A stretch of 64,000 nt of DNA from Yinghuangia sp051388915 (GTDB lineage Bacteria; Actinomycetota; Actinomycetes; Streptomycetales; Streptomycetaceae), in contig NZ_JBPKBH010000003.1 in the NCBI RefSeq assembly GCF_051388915.1, positions 372,001-436,000 of the forward strand. The letters run 5' to 3'. The notes under the pieces were generated by a model. It saw nothing but the letters and a program-made list of their open reading frames with translations, was not told the origin of the DNA and searched no databases. Positions within the stretch are counted from its first letter, which is position 1. Every line of letters begins with the position of its first letter. This document shows, one piece after another, positions 7,497-16,888 of this stretch. Made by a program: the position numbers and the translations under genes.

Positions 7497-10400
7497 GTGA
7501 CCGGTCGGGCTTGGCAGTTCTGGGTGGACCGCGGCGGCACCTTCACCGACATCGTCGCGCGGCGGCCGGACGGCCGCCTCGTCACCCACAAGCTGCTGTC
7601 CGAGAACCCCGGCCACTACCGGGACGCCGCGGTGGCGGGTATCCGAGCGCTGCTCGGCCTCGTCGACGACGAGCCGGTCACGCCCGAACTGGTCGAGCAG
7701 GTCCGCATGGGCACCACCGTGGCCACCAACGCCCTGCTCGAACGCAAGGGCGCACGCACCGCGCTGGTGATCACCCGCGGGTTCGGCGACGCGCTTCGGA
7801 TCGCATACCAGAACCGGCCGCGCATCTTCGACCGGCACATCGTGCTGCCCGAGGCGCTGTACGAGCGGGTGATCGAGACAGACGAACGCATGGCCGCCGA
7901 CGGGACCGTGCTACGCGCCCCCGACCTCGAAACGCTCGCCGTGCAACTGCGCGCCGCGTACGCCGACGGGATCCGCTCCGTCGCGGTGGTCTGCCTGCAC
8001 AGCCACCTCCACCCCGACCACGAACGCGCGATCGGCGCGCTCGCCGAGGAGGCGGGGTTCCCGCAGGTCTCGTTGTCCAGCGAGGTCAGCCCGCTGATGA
8101 AGGTGGTGCCGCGCGGCGACACCACGGTGGTCGACGCCTATCTGTCGCCCGTGCTGCGACGCTACGTCTCGCAGGTCGCGGACCAACTGCCCGGCGTACC
8201 GCTGATGTTCATGCAGTCCAACGGCGGACTCGCCGAAGCCGGCCACTTCCGCGGCAAGGACGCGGTCCTGTCCGGTCCCGCGGGCGGCATCGTGGGCATG
8301 GCCCGAATGTCGGAACGGGCCGGGTTCGACAAGGTCATCGGATTCGACATGGGGGGCACGTCCACCGACGTGTCGCACTACACGGGCCAGTACGAGCGGG
8401 TCTTCCACACACTCATCGCCGGCGTGCGCCTGCGCTCCCCCATGCTCGCCATCGACACCGTCGCCGCGGGCGGCGGCTCGATCCTCCACTTCGACGGCCG
8501 CCGCTACCGCGTCGGCCCCGAGTCCGCGGGCGCCGACCCGGGCCCCGCCTGCTACCGCAACGGCGGGCCACTGACGGTCACTGACGCCAACGTGCTGCTC
8601 GGCCGCGTGCAACCCGCGCACTTCCCCAACGTGTTCGGCCCGGGCGGCGACCAGCCGCTCGATGCCGACGAAGTACATCGGCGCTTCACCTCGCTCGCCG
8701 CCGAGATCCGCGCCGCCACGGGCGACGACCGCACACCGGAAGAGGTCGCGGAAGGGTTCCTGCGCGTCGCAGTGGCCAACACCGCCAACGCGGTCAAGCG
8801 CATCTCGGTGGAGAAGGGCCACGATGTCGGCGAGTACGTGCTCACCACCTTCGGCGGCGCGGGCGGACAGCACGCCTGCGCGCTCGCCGACTCGCTCGGC
8901 ATCCGCACCGTGCTCGTTCCGCCGATGGCCGGCGTGCTGTCCGCGCTTGGCATCGGCCTGGCGGACACCACGGTGATGCGTGAGCACTCCGTCGAGGCGC
9001 CGCTGTCCGACGCGAACCTGCCGACGGTCGTCGCGACCGCCGACCGCCTCGAAGCCGCCGCCCGTAGCGAACTGCTCGACGAGGGCGTACCGGTGGAACG
9101 CATCCGCGTGACCCGCCGCGCACACGTGCGCTACGACGGCACCGACACCGCCCTCGCCGTGGAACTGGCCGGACCAGAGGCCGTGGCGAGCGCCTTCGAG
9201 GCCGTACACAAGCGCACCTACTCCTTCTTGATGGACCGTCAGCTCATCGTGGAGTCGGTCTCGGTCGAGGCAACAGGCCTGACCGACCAGCCCGATCTGC
9301 GCGGCCTCGACGACGAGGCCGCGCCGACCTCCGACACGGTGCGCGTCCGCATGTACTCCGCCGGAGCCTGGCGCGAGGCCCCGCTGCACCGACGCCGGCA
9401 CATGACCCCTGGCACCACCGTCACCGGCCCCGCGATCATCTCCGACCCCAACTCCACCACCGTGGTCGACGACGGCTGGCGTGCGACGCTCGGGGCGGAA
9501 GGACACCTGCTGGTCGAACGCGCGGCGAGCCGCGCCGAATCCGACGCCGGAACCGCGGCCGACCCGGTCATGCTGGAGATCTTCAACAACCTGTTCATGT
9601 CGATCGCCGAACAGATGGGCAGCGCACTCGAATCCACCGCGCAGTCCGTCAACATCCGCGAACGCCTGGACTTCTCCTGCGCGTTGTTCGACCCGGACGG
9701 CAACCTCATCGCCAACGCACCGCACATCCCGGTGCACCTCGGCTCGATGGGGCGGTCGGTCAAGGAGATCGTGCGTCGGCGCACAGACATCGCGCCCGGC
9801 GACGTCTACGCGGTCAACGACCCCTTCCACGGCGGCACCCACCTGCCGGACGTCACCGTCATCACCCCGGTGTTCGACACCTCGGTCGCCTCCGTCCGGC
9901 CCGCGGCGAAAACCGACGGGCCCGACGGGGCGCCGCGCATCCTCTTCTTCGTCGCCGCCCGCGGCCATCACGCCGAAATCGGCGGCATCACGCCGGGCTC
10001 GATGCCGGCGGACAGCCGCACCATCCACGAAGAGGGCGTACTGCTCGACAACTGGCTGCTCGTCGACGGCGGCAGATTCCGCGAGGAGGAAACCCTCCGC
10101 CTGCTGGCCGAGGCCGACCACCCATCGCGGAACCCGCAGGCGAACCTCGCCGACCTGCGCGCCCAGGTCGCGGCCAATGCCAAGGGCGTCGAGGAAGTCG
10201 GCCGCATGATCGACCACTTCGGGCTAGACGTCGTGCAGGCCTACATGCGCCACGTGCAGGACAACGCCGAGGAAGCAGTACGCCGCGTCATCGACGCTCT
10301 CGACGACGGCGCCTACACCTACGAGACCGATTCCGGTGCCGTGATCTCCGTCCGGGTCACCGTCGACCGCGCCAACCGCTCCGCGACCGTGGACTTCACG

Positions 10401-11138
10401 GGTACGTCACCGCAATTGACCACCAATCTCAACGCCCCCTCATCGGTCGTGTCCGCCGCGGTCCTGTACGTCTTCCGAACCCTCGTCGCCGATGAAATCC
10501 CCCTCAACGAAGGCTGCCTGCGCCCCCTGAGCATCGTGATCCCCGACGGCTCGATGCTCGCGCCCGACTACCCGGCCGCGGTCGTCGCCGGGAACGTCGA
10601 GACCTCGCAGGCGGTCACCGGTGCCCTGTACGCCGCGATGGGCGTGCAGGCCGAGGGCTCCGGCACGATGAACAACATCACCTTCGGCAACGAGAACCAC
10701 CAGTACTACGAGACGGTCGGCTCGGGGTCGGGTGCGGGGGACGGCTTCGCCGGTGCCTCGGTGGTCCAGACGCACATGACCAACTCGCGGCTCACCGACC
10801 CCGAGGTCCTGGAGTGGCGGTTCCCGGTGCTCCTGGAGGAGTTCGCCGTACGGCACGGCAGCGGCGGCGCGGGCCGGACCCGCGGCGGCGACGGGGCCGT
10901 GCGGCGCATCCGGTTCCTCGAACCCATGACCGTGTGCACGCTCTCGGGCCACCGCCGCGTGCCCCCGTACGGCATGGCGGGCGGCAGACCGGGGGCGCTG
11001 GGCCGGAACCGGATCCTCCGGGCGGACGGCGAGACGGTCGTGATGTCCGGCTGCGACGTGGCCGAAGTCGCAGCCGACGATGTCCTGGTGATCGAAACCC
11101 CGGGTGGGGGAGGGTACGGCGAATCGGACCGTTCCTGA
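7497..11138 (+). CDS. fused hydantoinase A/B (5-oxoprolinase-type) amidohydrolase
   Basis: GTG 7497 preceded by AGGAGG (7487-7492) is preferred over upstream ATGs; this gives 1213 aa, the normal size for fused HyuA-HyuB enzymes. The N-terminal HyuA half shows WVDRGGTFTDIVARRPDG, GTTVATNALLERKG and GFDMGGTSTDVSHY, the ASKHA ATP-binding signatures. The HyuB half starts near residue 690 (DPVMLEIFNNLFMSIAEQMG) and ends with TPGGGGYG. The family performs ATP-dependent opening of 5-oxoproline or hydantoin rings. Fusion favours the 5-oxoprolinase type, but the substrate is not certain. The neighbouring TetR gene is the likely regulator. Confidence 0.87.
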   Translation: MTGRAWQFWVDRGGTFTDIVARRPDGRLVTHKLLSENPGHYRDAAVAGIRALLGLVDDEPVTPELVEQVRMGTTVATNALLERKGARTALVITRGFGDALRIAYQNRPRIFDRHIVLPEALYERVIETDERMAADGTVLRAPDLETLAVQLRAAYADGIRSVAVVCLHSHLHPDHERAIGALAEEAGFPQVSLSSEVSPLMKVVPRGDTTVVDAYLSPVLRRYVSQVADQLPGVPLMFMQSNGGLAEAGHFRGKDAVLSGPAGGIVGMARMSERAGFDKVIGFDMGGTSTDVSHYTGQYERVFHTLIAGVRLRSPMLAIDTVAAGGGSILHFDGRRYRVGPESAGADPGPACYRNGGPLTVTDANVLLGRVQPAHFPNVFGPGGDQPLDADEVHRRFTSLAAEIRAATGDDRTPEEVAEGFLRVAVANTANAVKRISVEKGHDVGEYVLTTFGGAGGQHACALADSLGIRTVLVPPMAGVLSALGIGLADTTVMREHSVEAPLSDANLPTVVATADRLEAAARSELLDEGVPVERIRVTRRAHVRYDGTDTALAVELAGPEAVASAFEAVHKRTYSFLMDRQLIVESVSVEATGLTDQPDLRGLDDEAAPTSDTVRVRMYSAGAWREAPLHRRRHMTPGTTVTGPAIISDPNSTTVVDDGWRATLGAEGHLLVERAASRAESDAGTAADPVMLEIFNNLFMSIAEQMGSALESTAQSVNIRERLDFSCALFDPDGNLIANAPHIPVHLGSMGRSVKEIVRRRTDIAPGDVYAVNDPFHGGTHLPDVTVITPVFDTSVASVRPAAKTDGPDGAPRILFFVAARGHHAEIGGITPGSMPADSRTIHEEGVLLDNWLLVDGGRFREEETLRLLAEADHPSRNPQANLADLRAQVAANAKGVEEVGRMIDHFGLDVVQAYMRHVQDNAEEAVRRVIDALDDGAYTYETDSGAVISVRVTVDRANRSATVDFTGTSPQLTTNLNAPSSVVSAAVLYVFRTLVADEIPLNEGCLRPLSIVIPDGSMLAPDYPAAVVAGNVETSQAVTGALYAAMGVQAEGSGTMNNITFGNENHQYYETVGSGSGAGDGFAGASVVQTHMTNSRLTDPEVLEWRFPVLLEEFAVRHGSGGAGRTRGGDGAVRRIRFLEPMTVCTLSGHRRVPPYGMAGGRPGALGRNRILRADGETVVMSGCDVAEVAADDVLVIETPGGGGYGESDRS

Positions 11139-11169
11139 CGGCGCGGACAGTCCCGGCCACGCCGCGCGG

Positions 11170-12561
11170 CTACACCCCCGTCTCCGCAGGCAGCACCCCC
11201 GACTTCACCGCGGCCACGAGTTCGGCGTGGTCGCGCTCGGTCTGATCCGCGTACGCGACCGCGAACGCCGCTATCGCCTCGTCCAGCTTGCCGCCCTTGC
11301 CGCAATACCCGGCGAGCAGCTTCGGATCCACCGAGTGGCTGTGCGCGCGGGCCAGCAACGCGCCGGTCATCCGCGCGTAGTCGTCGAGTTGCTCGGCAGG
11401 CAGCGTGCTCGCGTCGATGCTGCCCTTCATGTTGCGGAACTGCCGGACCATGAAGTGCCGACCGTCGACCGTGGTCCACCCCAGCAGGGTGTCGGTCACC
11501 GCCTGCATCACCTTCTGCCCGAAGACCACGCGGCGGCCCTCGTGTTCGGCGTCCCCGATCCCCAAGTACGGCGCGAGCGCGGACCGCCGTGCCTCCTTCA
11601 CCTGCAACACCAGCGGCTCGTCCCCACTGCCCTCCAGCATGACCACGTACGCGCGCAGCCCGACACTGCCCGTGCCCACCACCCGGAAGGCGACGTCCTC
11701 CACCACGAACCGCTCGAACATCGGGCGGCGGTCCGGCGACAGCGTCTGCACGTACCCCGCGAGCGACAGCGCGACCGCCTCCGCCGTCTCGTCCGAGACC
11801 AGCGTAAGAACAGGCGGATCGGGTACGAACCGACGGCGCCCGTCCGCAAGTTCGACCGTCGAACGCGCCGCGAAACGGTCACTGGTGTTGCGCCGCGCCT
11901 TGGCCGACACCTGTTGCAGATGGCCGGTCAGATCGTGCGCCTCCGCATGCCACACCAGCGACTCGTCCGCGATCGCCTGCCACGCCTGAAGCACCGGCAT
12001 CCCGGCGAGCAGCGCGAGCGTACGCCGGTACGCCTCCGCCGCGTCATGCGCCGCCTCGCGGCACACCGCCTCCGACGCCCCGCCCACACGCCCCGCAACC
12101 ACCAGACTGGCCGCCAGCCGCTTCAGGTCCCACTCCCAGGGCCCGGGCACCGTCTCGTCGAAGTCGTTCACGTCCATGCACAGGCGGCCGTCCGAGCTCC
12201 CATAGAGCCCGAAGTTGCCCGCATGCGAGTCACCACAGATCCGCGCGTGCACCCCGGTCGACGGCGTCTCCACCAAATCGGCCGCCATCAACCCCGCCGA
12301 CCCCCGCAAAAACGCAAACGGTGTGGCCACCATGCGCCCTGTCCGCAACGGCACCAACTCCGGCAGCCGCCCCACATTCGACCGCTCGACCACGTCCACC
12401 ACCGCCGGCCGATCCGTCGCCACCACAAACCGATCGTGCAGCGCCCGCGAAACCACCTTCCGCAGCGCCTTCCCCCGCTCCCGAGCCCCCAGGTCCCCCC
12501 GCCCCCGAAACCCCGGCACCCCGAACTCGCGTCCCTCCACAACCGCCCCCTCGATCCCCAT
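11170..12561 (-). CDS. DUF2252 family protein
   Basis: ATG 12561 follows GGAGG at 7-nt spacing and gives 463 aa, normal for DUF2252. The frame extends far upstream, but that extension is low-complexity and overlaps another gene's leader. The body shows ARICGDSHAGNFGLYGSSDG and DVNDFDETVPGPWEWDLKR, the kinase-like HGDxHxxN and DFD patterns of this family, then VWHAEAH and RAHSHSVDPK. The fold resembles aminoglycoside phosphotransferases, so an ATP-dependent small-molecule reaction is possible but unproven. It converges on the hydantoinase gene with a 31-nt gap. Confidence 0.85.
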   Translation of the reverse strand: MGIEGAVVEGREFGVPGFRGRGDLGARERGKALRKVVSRALHDRFVVATDRPAVVDVVERSNVGRLPELVPLRTGRMVATPFAFLRGSAGLMAADLVETPSTGVHARICGDSHAGNFGLYGSSDGRLCMDVNDFDETVPGPWEWDLKRLAASLVVAGRVGGASEAVCREAAHDAAEAYRRTLALLAGMPVLQAWQAIADESLVWHAEAHDLTGHLQQVSAKARRNTSDRFAARSTVELADGRRRFVPDPPVLTLVSDETAEAVALSLAGYVQTLSPDRRPMFERFVVEDVAFRVVGTGSVGLRAYVVMLEGSGDEPLVLQVKEARRSALAPYLGIGDAEHEGRRVVFGQKVMQAVTDTLLGWTTVDGRHFMVRQFRNMKGSIDASTLPAEQLDDYARMTGALLARAHSHSVDPKLLAGYCGKGGKLDEAIAAFAVAYADQTERDHAELVAAVKSGVLPAETGV

Positions 12562-13084
12562 CCCCAGACCTCCAATTCCCACCCACCGACAGCCCGCCCC
12601 GAAGCTACCCCGTCTACCCGCCCCAACCACCGGCCCGTACACAGTCCGCACCAGGACTGCCCCGGACATTTCCGGAACGCCCTCCGCGGGGTGCGCGGGC
12701 GCGCCAACCTCGCGACGTTGTGGAGTAGCTCGGACGCTCAGCGTGGGGAGGGTTTGACGGCGACGGCGTTCGACGCGCTCGCGCACACGTTCTCGCACGG
12801 CCAAGAGGGGCCTGTAAGCCTGTTCCGGCTGCATGCCCGACGACGAAATCGCCGCCCTCTTCCGCAGCATCGCCGACCCGGCCCGACACCTCTGAGCAAC
12901 CCGGCCGCCGACACCCGGCCGAATGTCCGGGGAGCGTGGAGAGGTTGGCGGGAGGCGGCTTATGAGAGGGACTGTTACGTGCCTGGGACATTTGGCCTGA
13001 TCGGTGCGTGATAGCCATTTAAGGCCCGCCGCGTCCCCGAACCATTTGCGCGCGGAAGTACTCAATTTGGGAGCCCACAACTCC
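12562..13084. other. 523-bp intergenic region with a possible regulator fragment
   Basis: This stretch separates the divergent DUF2252 and LAETG-protein genes and has no full-length gene. A 20-codon frame at 12833-12895 reads MPDDEIAALFRSIADPARHL then stops. It resembles the first helix of ArsR-family regulators (ADPxRxxLL) and may be a decayed fragment. The last 80 bp before 13085 are AT-richer and probably hold the promoter of the surface-protein gene. Confidence 0.4.
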
Positions 13085-14164
13085 ATGCACCTCTCCACCA
13101 ACCGGCGGATAGCCACGCTCACCGCCGTCGGCGGTGCGCTCGTTCTCGCACCCTTCGCCTTCGCGCCGTCGGCGTCCGCCGCGGGCGAGATCAAGGTGAG
13201 CGCGCCGACCACCATCGCCGCCGGGACCACCGGCAAGGTCGAGTTCGCGACCAAGACCGACGCGACCGTGCGGATCGAGTTCGCGATCGCCGAAGGCGTC
13301 GCGGGGGAGCGGGTCTACTCCCCCGACTGCACGTCGCCGGGCCGCAACCTGCTCGACTGCACGCCGAAGAACGGCAGGTTCGAGGTCTTCCTCCAGCTCA
13401 CCGCGGACTCCAAGGCGGGCAAGGCGGTCACGTTCTCCGCCAAGTCGAAGGACGGCACCGGCGAAGGCCGCTTCACCGTCGCGCCGAAGCCCGCGAAGCT
13501 GGGCGACCTCCAGGTCACCGCGCCGCCCGGGTCGAGCGTCTCGTGGTTCGAGTACGACCCGTCGACCGGCAAGGTCAAGGACGGCATCCCGGTCGTGCTG
13601 CGCAACGACGGGCCGGACGCGTACGCCACCGCGCAGGCCACCATCACCGCGCAGGAGGGCGTGCGCTTCGACGGCGCCCCGCAGGGCTGCCAGAAGGTCA
13701 GCGACACCAAGCTGACCTGCCCGTCGAACGGTTCGTCCGCCGGGAAGGGCGAGGAGGAGAAGCTCGTCATCCCGGCGACCATCTCCGGCAAGCGCCAGGC
13801 GTTCGTCGTGGACTTCACCGGCACCGGCGCCACCGACCGCAACAAGTACGACAACGAGGGCGTGGTCATGGAGACCGCGTTCGACGTCAAGCCGACGACG
13901 CCGAGCCCGCAGCCGTCGACCTCGACGCCGCCCACCAAGCCCACCGACCCGGCCCAACCGACCGACTCCGCGAAGCCGGTTCCGCCGGTCACGCCGTCCG
14001 GCCCCGCGTCGCCGCAGCCGGACGCCGGCCCGGAGCTCGCCGAGACCGGCGGAAACGACGACGGCACCACGCTCATCGCGGCCGGTGCCGCGGGCCTGCT
14101 GCTGGTCGGCGGCGGTGTCGCCCTGTACGCACGCAAGCGCCGCGCCGGCACCCAGGCGGTCTGA
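13085..14164 (+). CDS. sortase-anchored surface protein with LAETG signal
   Basis: ATG 13085 gives 359 aa. Residues 1-33 are a Sec signal (basic MHLSTNRRI, hydrophobic core, ASAA cleavage). Two beta-rich domains follow (about 34-135 and 140-275) with paired cysteines (PDCTSPGRNLLDC; GCQKVSDTKLTC). Then come a Pro/Thr/Ser wall-spanning linker and the sorting signal LAETGG, a hydrophobic segment and the basic tail YARKRRAGTQAV. LAxTG is the preferred signal of class E sortases, three of which lie at 27-30.6 kb. The protein should be covalently linked to peptidoglycan. Its function is unknown; adhesion or aerial-surface roles are possible. Confidence 0.85.
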   Translation: MHLSTNRRIATLTAVGGALVLAPFAFAPSASAAGEIKVSAPTTIAAGTTGKVEFATKTDATVRIEFAIAEGVAGERVYSPDCTSPGRNLLDCTPKNGRFEVFLQLTADSKAGKAVTFSAKSKDGTGEGRFTVAPKPAKLGDLQVTAPPGSSVSWFEYDPSTGKVKDGIPVVLRNDGPDAYATAQATITAQEGVRFDGAPQGCQKVSDTKLTCPSNGSSAGKGEEEKLVIPATISGKRQAFVVDFTGTGATDRNKYDNEGVVMETAFDVKPTTPSPQPSTSTPPTKPTDPAQPTDSAKPVPPVTPSGPASPQPDAGPELAETGGNDDGTTLIAAGAAGLLLVGGGVALYARKRRAGTQAV

Positions 14165-14197
14165 CCCGCCGCGGGTCCGCCGCACGCACGCCGCCGA

Positions 14198-14230
14198 GAG
14201 GCCGTCGTCCCACAACGGGGCGGCGGCCTC
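14198..14230. terminator. bidirectional hairpin between convergent genes
   Basis: GAGGCCGTCG (14198-14207) pairs with CGGCGGCCTC (14221-14230) with one G-U pair and a 13-nt loop. It sits between the stops of the plus-strand surface-protein gene and the minus-strand GlxA-type regulator gene. Confidence 0.55.
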
Positions 14231-14254
14231 CGCGTGGTCCGGGGCGGGCGGCCG

Positions 14255-15259
14255 TCAGGCGACGGTGGTGCGGAACGTGCGGCGGTACGCCGACGGGGAC
14301 GTCCCCATCGCCCGTCCGAAGTGGTGCCGGAACGTCACCGGGCTCTCGAACCCCACTGCGGCACCCACCTCTTCGATCGACGCCGCGGTGTCCTCCAGCA
14401 GGCTCAGACTCGCCGCGACGCGCTGCGCTAGGACCCAGCGCACCGGGCTGGTGCCCGTCTGCGCGGAGAACTTGCGCAGGTACGTGCGCTGCGACAGGTG
14501 CGCGCGGGCCGCGAGGTCGGCGACCGTGATCGGCTCGGCGAGGTGCTCCAGCGCCCACGCCATCGAGCGGCCGATGCCGTCGTCCGCGTCCACCTCGCCG
14601 ACCGCCGCCCGGATGAACTGCGCCTGCCCGCCCTCGCGGTGCGGCGGCACGACCAGGCGGCGGGCCACCGCGTTGGCCACCCGGGCGCCGTGGTCCTTGC
14701 GCACCAGGTGGAGGCAGAGGTCGAGGCCGGCCGCGCTGCCGGCGCTGGTGAGGATGTCGTCGCCGTCGACATAGAGGACGTCGGGGTCGACGCGCACGCG
14801 CGGGTAGCGCTCGGCGAGGAGGTCCGCGTACCTCCAGTGCGTCGTGGCCACCCGGCCGTCGAGGAGTCCGGCGGCGGCCAGGGCGAACGCGCCGGAGCAG
14901 ATCGAGACCACGCGTGCGCCCCTCGCCCGCGCCGCGCGCAGCGCGTCGACGAGCGCGGGCGAGACGTCTCCGCGTACGTCCGGCACCGCCGTGATGATCA
15001 CCGTGTCCGCCGCCGCCAACTCGTCGAGACCGTGGTCGACGGTGATCGAGAAGCCGCCGACGACGCGCATGGGGTCGCGCGTCTCGCCGCACACGGACAA
15101 CCGGTACCAGGGGACGCCCAGTTCGGGCCGCGCCATCCCGAAGATCTCGACCACAGAGCTCATCTCGAACGGGGCCATGCCCTCGAAGGCGAGCGTGGCG
15201 ACGGTCCCGCAGTGCGCGTCGGGGCCGAGGACGGGGGTCGGAAGGTCGGTCGGGGACAT
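14255..15259 (-). CDS. GlxA-family regulator (DJ-1/PfpI domain plus AraC HTH)
   Basis: The 334-aa protein has an N-terminal DJ-1/PfpI-type domain (about 15-195) with the nucleophile-elbow-like sequence SICSGAFALAAAGLLDG, and a C-terminal AraC/XylS double helix-turn-helix (about 230-330) ending VGFESPVTFRHHFGRAMGTS and PSAYRRTF. This is the standard GlxA layout. It is divergently transcribed from a rhodanese gene across 137 bp, a pairing I have seen repeatedly in actinomycetes, so it probably controls that gene. The inducer is unknown. Confidence 0.88.
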   Translation of the reverse strand: MSPTDLPTPVLGPDAHCGTVATLAFEGMAPFEMSSVVEIFGMARPELGVPWYRLSVCGETRDPMRVVGGFSITVDHGLDELAAADTVIITAVPDVRGDVSPALVDALRAARARGARVVSICSGAFALAAAGLLDGRVATTHWRYADLLAERYPRVRVDPDVLYVDGDDILTSAGSAAGLDLCLHLVRKDHGARVANAVARRLVVPPHREGGQAQFIRAAVGEVDADDGIGRSMAWALEHLAEPITVADLAARAHLSQRTYLRKFSAQTGTSPVRWVLAQRVAASLSLLEDTAASIEEVGAAVGFESPVTFRHHFGRAMGTSPSAYRRTFRTTVA

Positions 15260-15396
15260 GGCGGGATCTTAGCGGTGATGGTCGTCGGCGCCACTGTCGA
15301 AGGCACGGGCCGACCGGCGAGGATCTTCCCGTCGGCCGGAGACGCCCCGTACGACCAGGCCGACCGCCGAACACACGTCGCCTCAGGAGCCCTGAC

Positions 15397-15894
15397 ATGA
15401 CCGCACAGACCCTGCCCACCACCACGAGCGCTGCCACGACCGCCGTACCCGCCGCCCCACCCGCCGTCGCCGCCGCCCACTTCGCCGCGCGCCTCGCCTT
15501 CGAGACCGACGTCTCCGACGTGCACGCCGACTTGGCGTCCGGCGCGCCCGGCATCGTCGTCGTCGACACACGCAGCCGGGTGGCCTGGGACCAGGGCCAC
15601 GTCCCGGGCGCGGTACACATCCCGACCGCGCGCATCGCGGAGCTCGCATCGGAGTTGGCCGGGGGGCCGGAGAGCGACGTGACGGTCGTGGCGTACTGCT
15701 GGGGCCCCGGGTGCAACGGCGCGACGAAGGCCGCGCTCGCGTTCGCCCGGCTCGGCTATTCCGTGAAGGAGATGATCGGCGGCTTCGAGTACTGGGCGCG
15801 CGAGGGCTTCGAGGTCGAGTCTGCGAGCGGCACGTCCCGCACCGCGCCCGACCCGCTCACCGCCCCCGTCTCCGGCGTCTCCTGCGCCTGCTGA
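15397..15894 (+). CDS. rhodanese-like domain protein
   Basis: The 165-aa protein starts at an ATG with AGGAG upstream. After an Ala/Thr-rich leader of about 28 residues comes one rhodanese domain with IVVVDTRSRVAWDQGHVPGA and the active-site loop CWGPGCNGAT (Cys101, Cys106). The loop differs from the CxxGxRS of the 5-kb rhodanese and is typical of the type found beside GlxA regulators. The C-terminal tail ends in VSCAC. A role in sulfur transfer or detoxification is likely; the substrate is unknown. Confidence 0.85.
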   Translation: MTAQTLPTTTSAATTAVPAAPPAVAAAHFAARLAFETDVSDVHADLASGAPGIVVVDTRSRVAWDQGHVPGAVHIPTARIAELASELAGGPESDVTVVAYCWGPGCNGATKAALAFARLGYSVKEMIGGFEYWAREGFEVESASGTSRTAPDPLTAPVSGVSCAC

Positions 15895-15916
15895 CGCCGC
15901 GCTCGCCACCGAGGGT

Positions 15917-16714
15917 TCACCGTACGGCCGACTCCCCCACCGCCTTCCCGCCCACCGCCACCGCAGCCGCCCAAGGCTCGGTCAGCGGAGGCGGCTTCCG
16001 CGGCGGGGCCGCCAACAGCGCCAAAGCAGCCGTCGCCAGACCGAACGCAGTCGCGAGCAAATGCCCCAGGTCCCAGATGGTCCGGCTCACGAACACCGGC
16101 ACCGCGACCGTGACGACCAGCGCCGCGACCCCCGCCCAGCGCACCGGACCTCGCATGACCAAAACCGCGGCCGCGCAACTGCCGACCATCATGTAACTGA
16201 CCCCGACATCCGTGGCGAGCACCAGCGTGTGCGGCGCCCGCCCGCTGTCGATCGCCCATCGCTCGACGCGCGCGGTGCAGAGCGAGCCCAGCACGTGTGC
16301 GCTGATCGCGATCAGCATCAACCGCGGTGTGCCGTAGCGGCGTTCAGCCCACGCGACAACCGTCCCGAACACCGCTGCGTACAGGGCGAGCCCCGAGCCC
16401 TCGTCGGCGACCCACAGCGCGCTGGTGACCAGCACCGTCGCGGGGTCGTCCGACAGCCGCCACAGATTGGTGCTGTCCACGCGCGTCAGCAGGTCGATCA
16501 GTTTCGGGGGCGCGGTCTTCTGCACGAAGGTGCCCGCCGTGAACAACACGATGTACGTGAACGTCGCCGGCGCGGACAGCACCCACGCGCGCAGGCGCAC
16601 GGTCCAGGGGGACAGCAACCCCACCGCATCCGCCGCCGGGGCCCAGAACCCGGCAAGGCCCCGCAGCAGATACCAGAGGACGAACAGCGCAACCACGACG
16701 ACAACGGCGGCCAC
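15917..16714 (-). CDS. rhomboid-like intramembrane protein
   Basis: GTG 16714 follows GGGAGG at 7 nt and gives 265 aa. About six hydrophobic segments are visible. Candidate catalytic features are GVSYMMVGSCAA, where GxS would supply the serine, and DLGHLLATAFGL with a histidine in a later segment, as in rhomboid proteases. The fit is looser than for the zinc-ribbon rhomboid at 32.2 kb, so it may be an inactive or divergent relative. It converges on the rhodanese gene 22 nt away. Confidence 0.6.
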   Translation of the reverse strand: MAAVVVVVALFVLWYLLRGLAGFWAPAADAVGLLSPWTVRLRAWVLSAPATFTYIVLFTAGTFVQKTAPPKLIDLLTRVDSTNLWRLSDDPATVLVTSALWVADEGSGLALYAAVFGTVVAWAERRYGTPRLMLIAISAHVLGSLCTARVERWAIDSGRAPHTLVLATDVGVSYMMVGSCAAAVLVMRGPVRWAGVAALVVTVAVPVFVSRTIWDLGHLLATAFGLATAALALLAAPPRKPPPLTEPWAAAVAVGGKAVGESAVR

Positions 16715-16816
16715 GCACGTCCTCCCAACCTGGCACCAAACAATCAGGGCAAACAGATATTAATCACCACAACACGCTCAACCTGCACGCCACCACCAAC
16801 CACACACGATCTCTCG

Positions 16817-16846
16817 AACTAATGGAAAGAAGAGAGTTAATCCATT
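16817..16846. promoter_or_regulatory. AT-rich inverted repeat upstream of the hydrolase gene
   Basis: CTAATGGA (16817-16824) is perfectly inverted as TCCATTAG (16839-16846) across 14 nt, giving centre-to-centre spacing of about two helical turns. The surrounding 100 bp are unusually AT-rich for this genome and lie 43-72 nt before the GTG start. This looks like an operator and promoter for a dimeric repressor not encoded next door. Confidence 0.5.
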
Positions 16847-16888
16847 AGCATTCATGGCGTACCGCACCCGCCCAACCGGAGGTCCGCC

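Noticed and set aside
7911..10217. Long minus-strand frame opposite the hydantoinase gene
   Set aside because: The plus-strand frame has ATPase and hydantoinase motifs; the reverse frame has none.
12562..13254. N-terminal extension of the DUF2252 gene by 231 codons
   Set aside because: It overlaps the divergent surface-protein leader, is low-complexity, and the ATG at 12561 has a proper GGAGG site.
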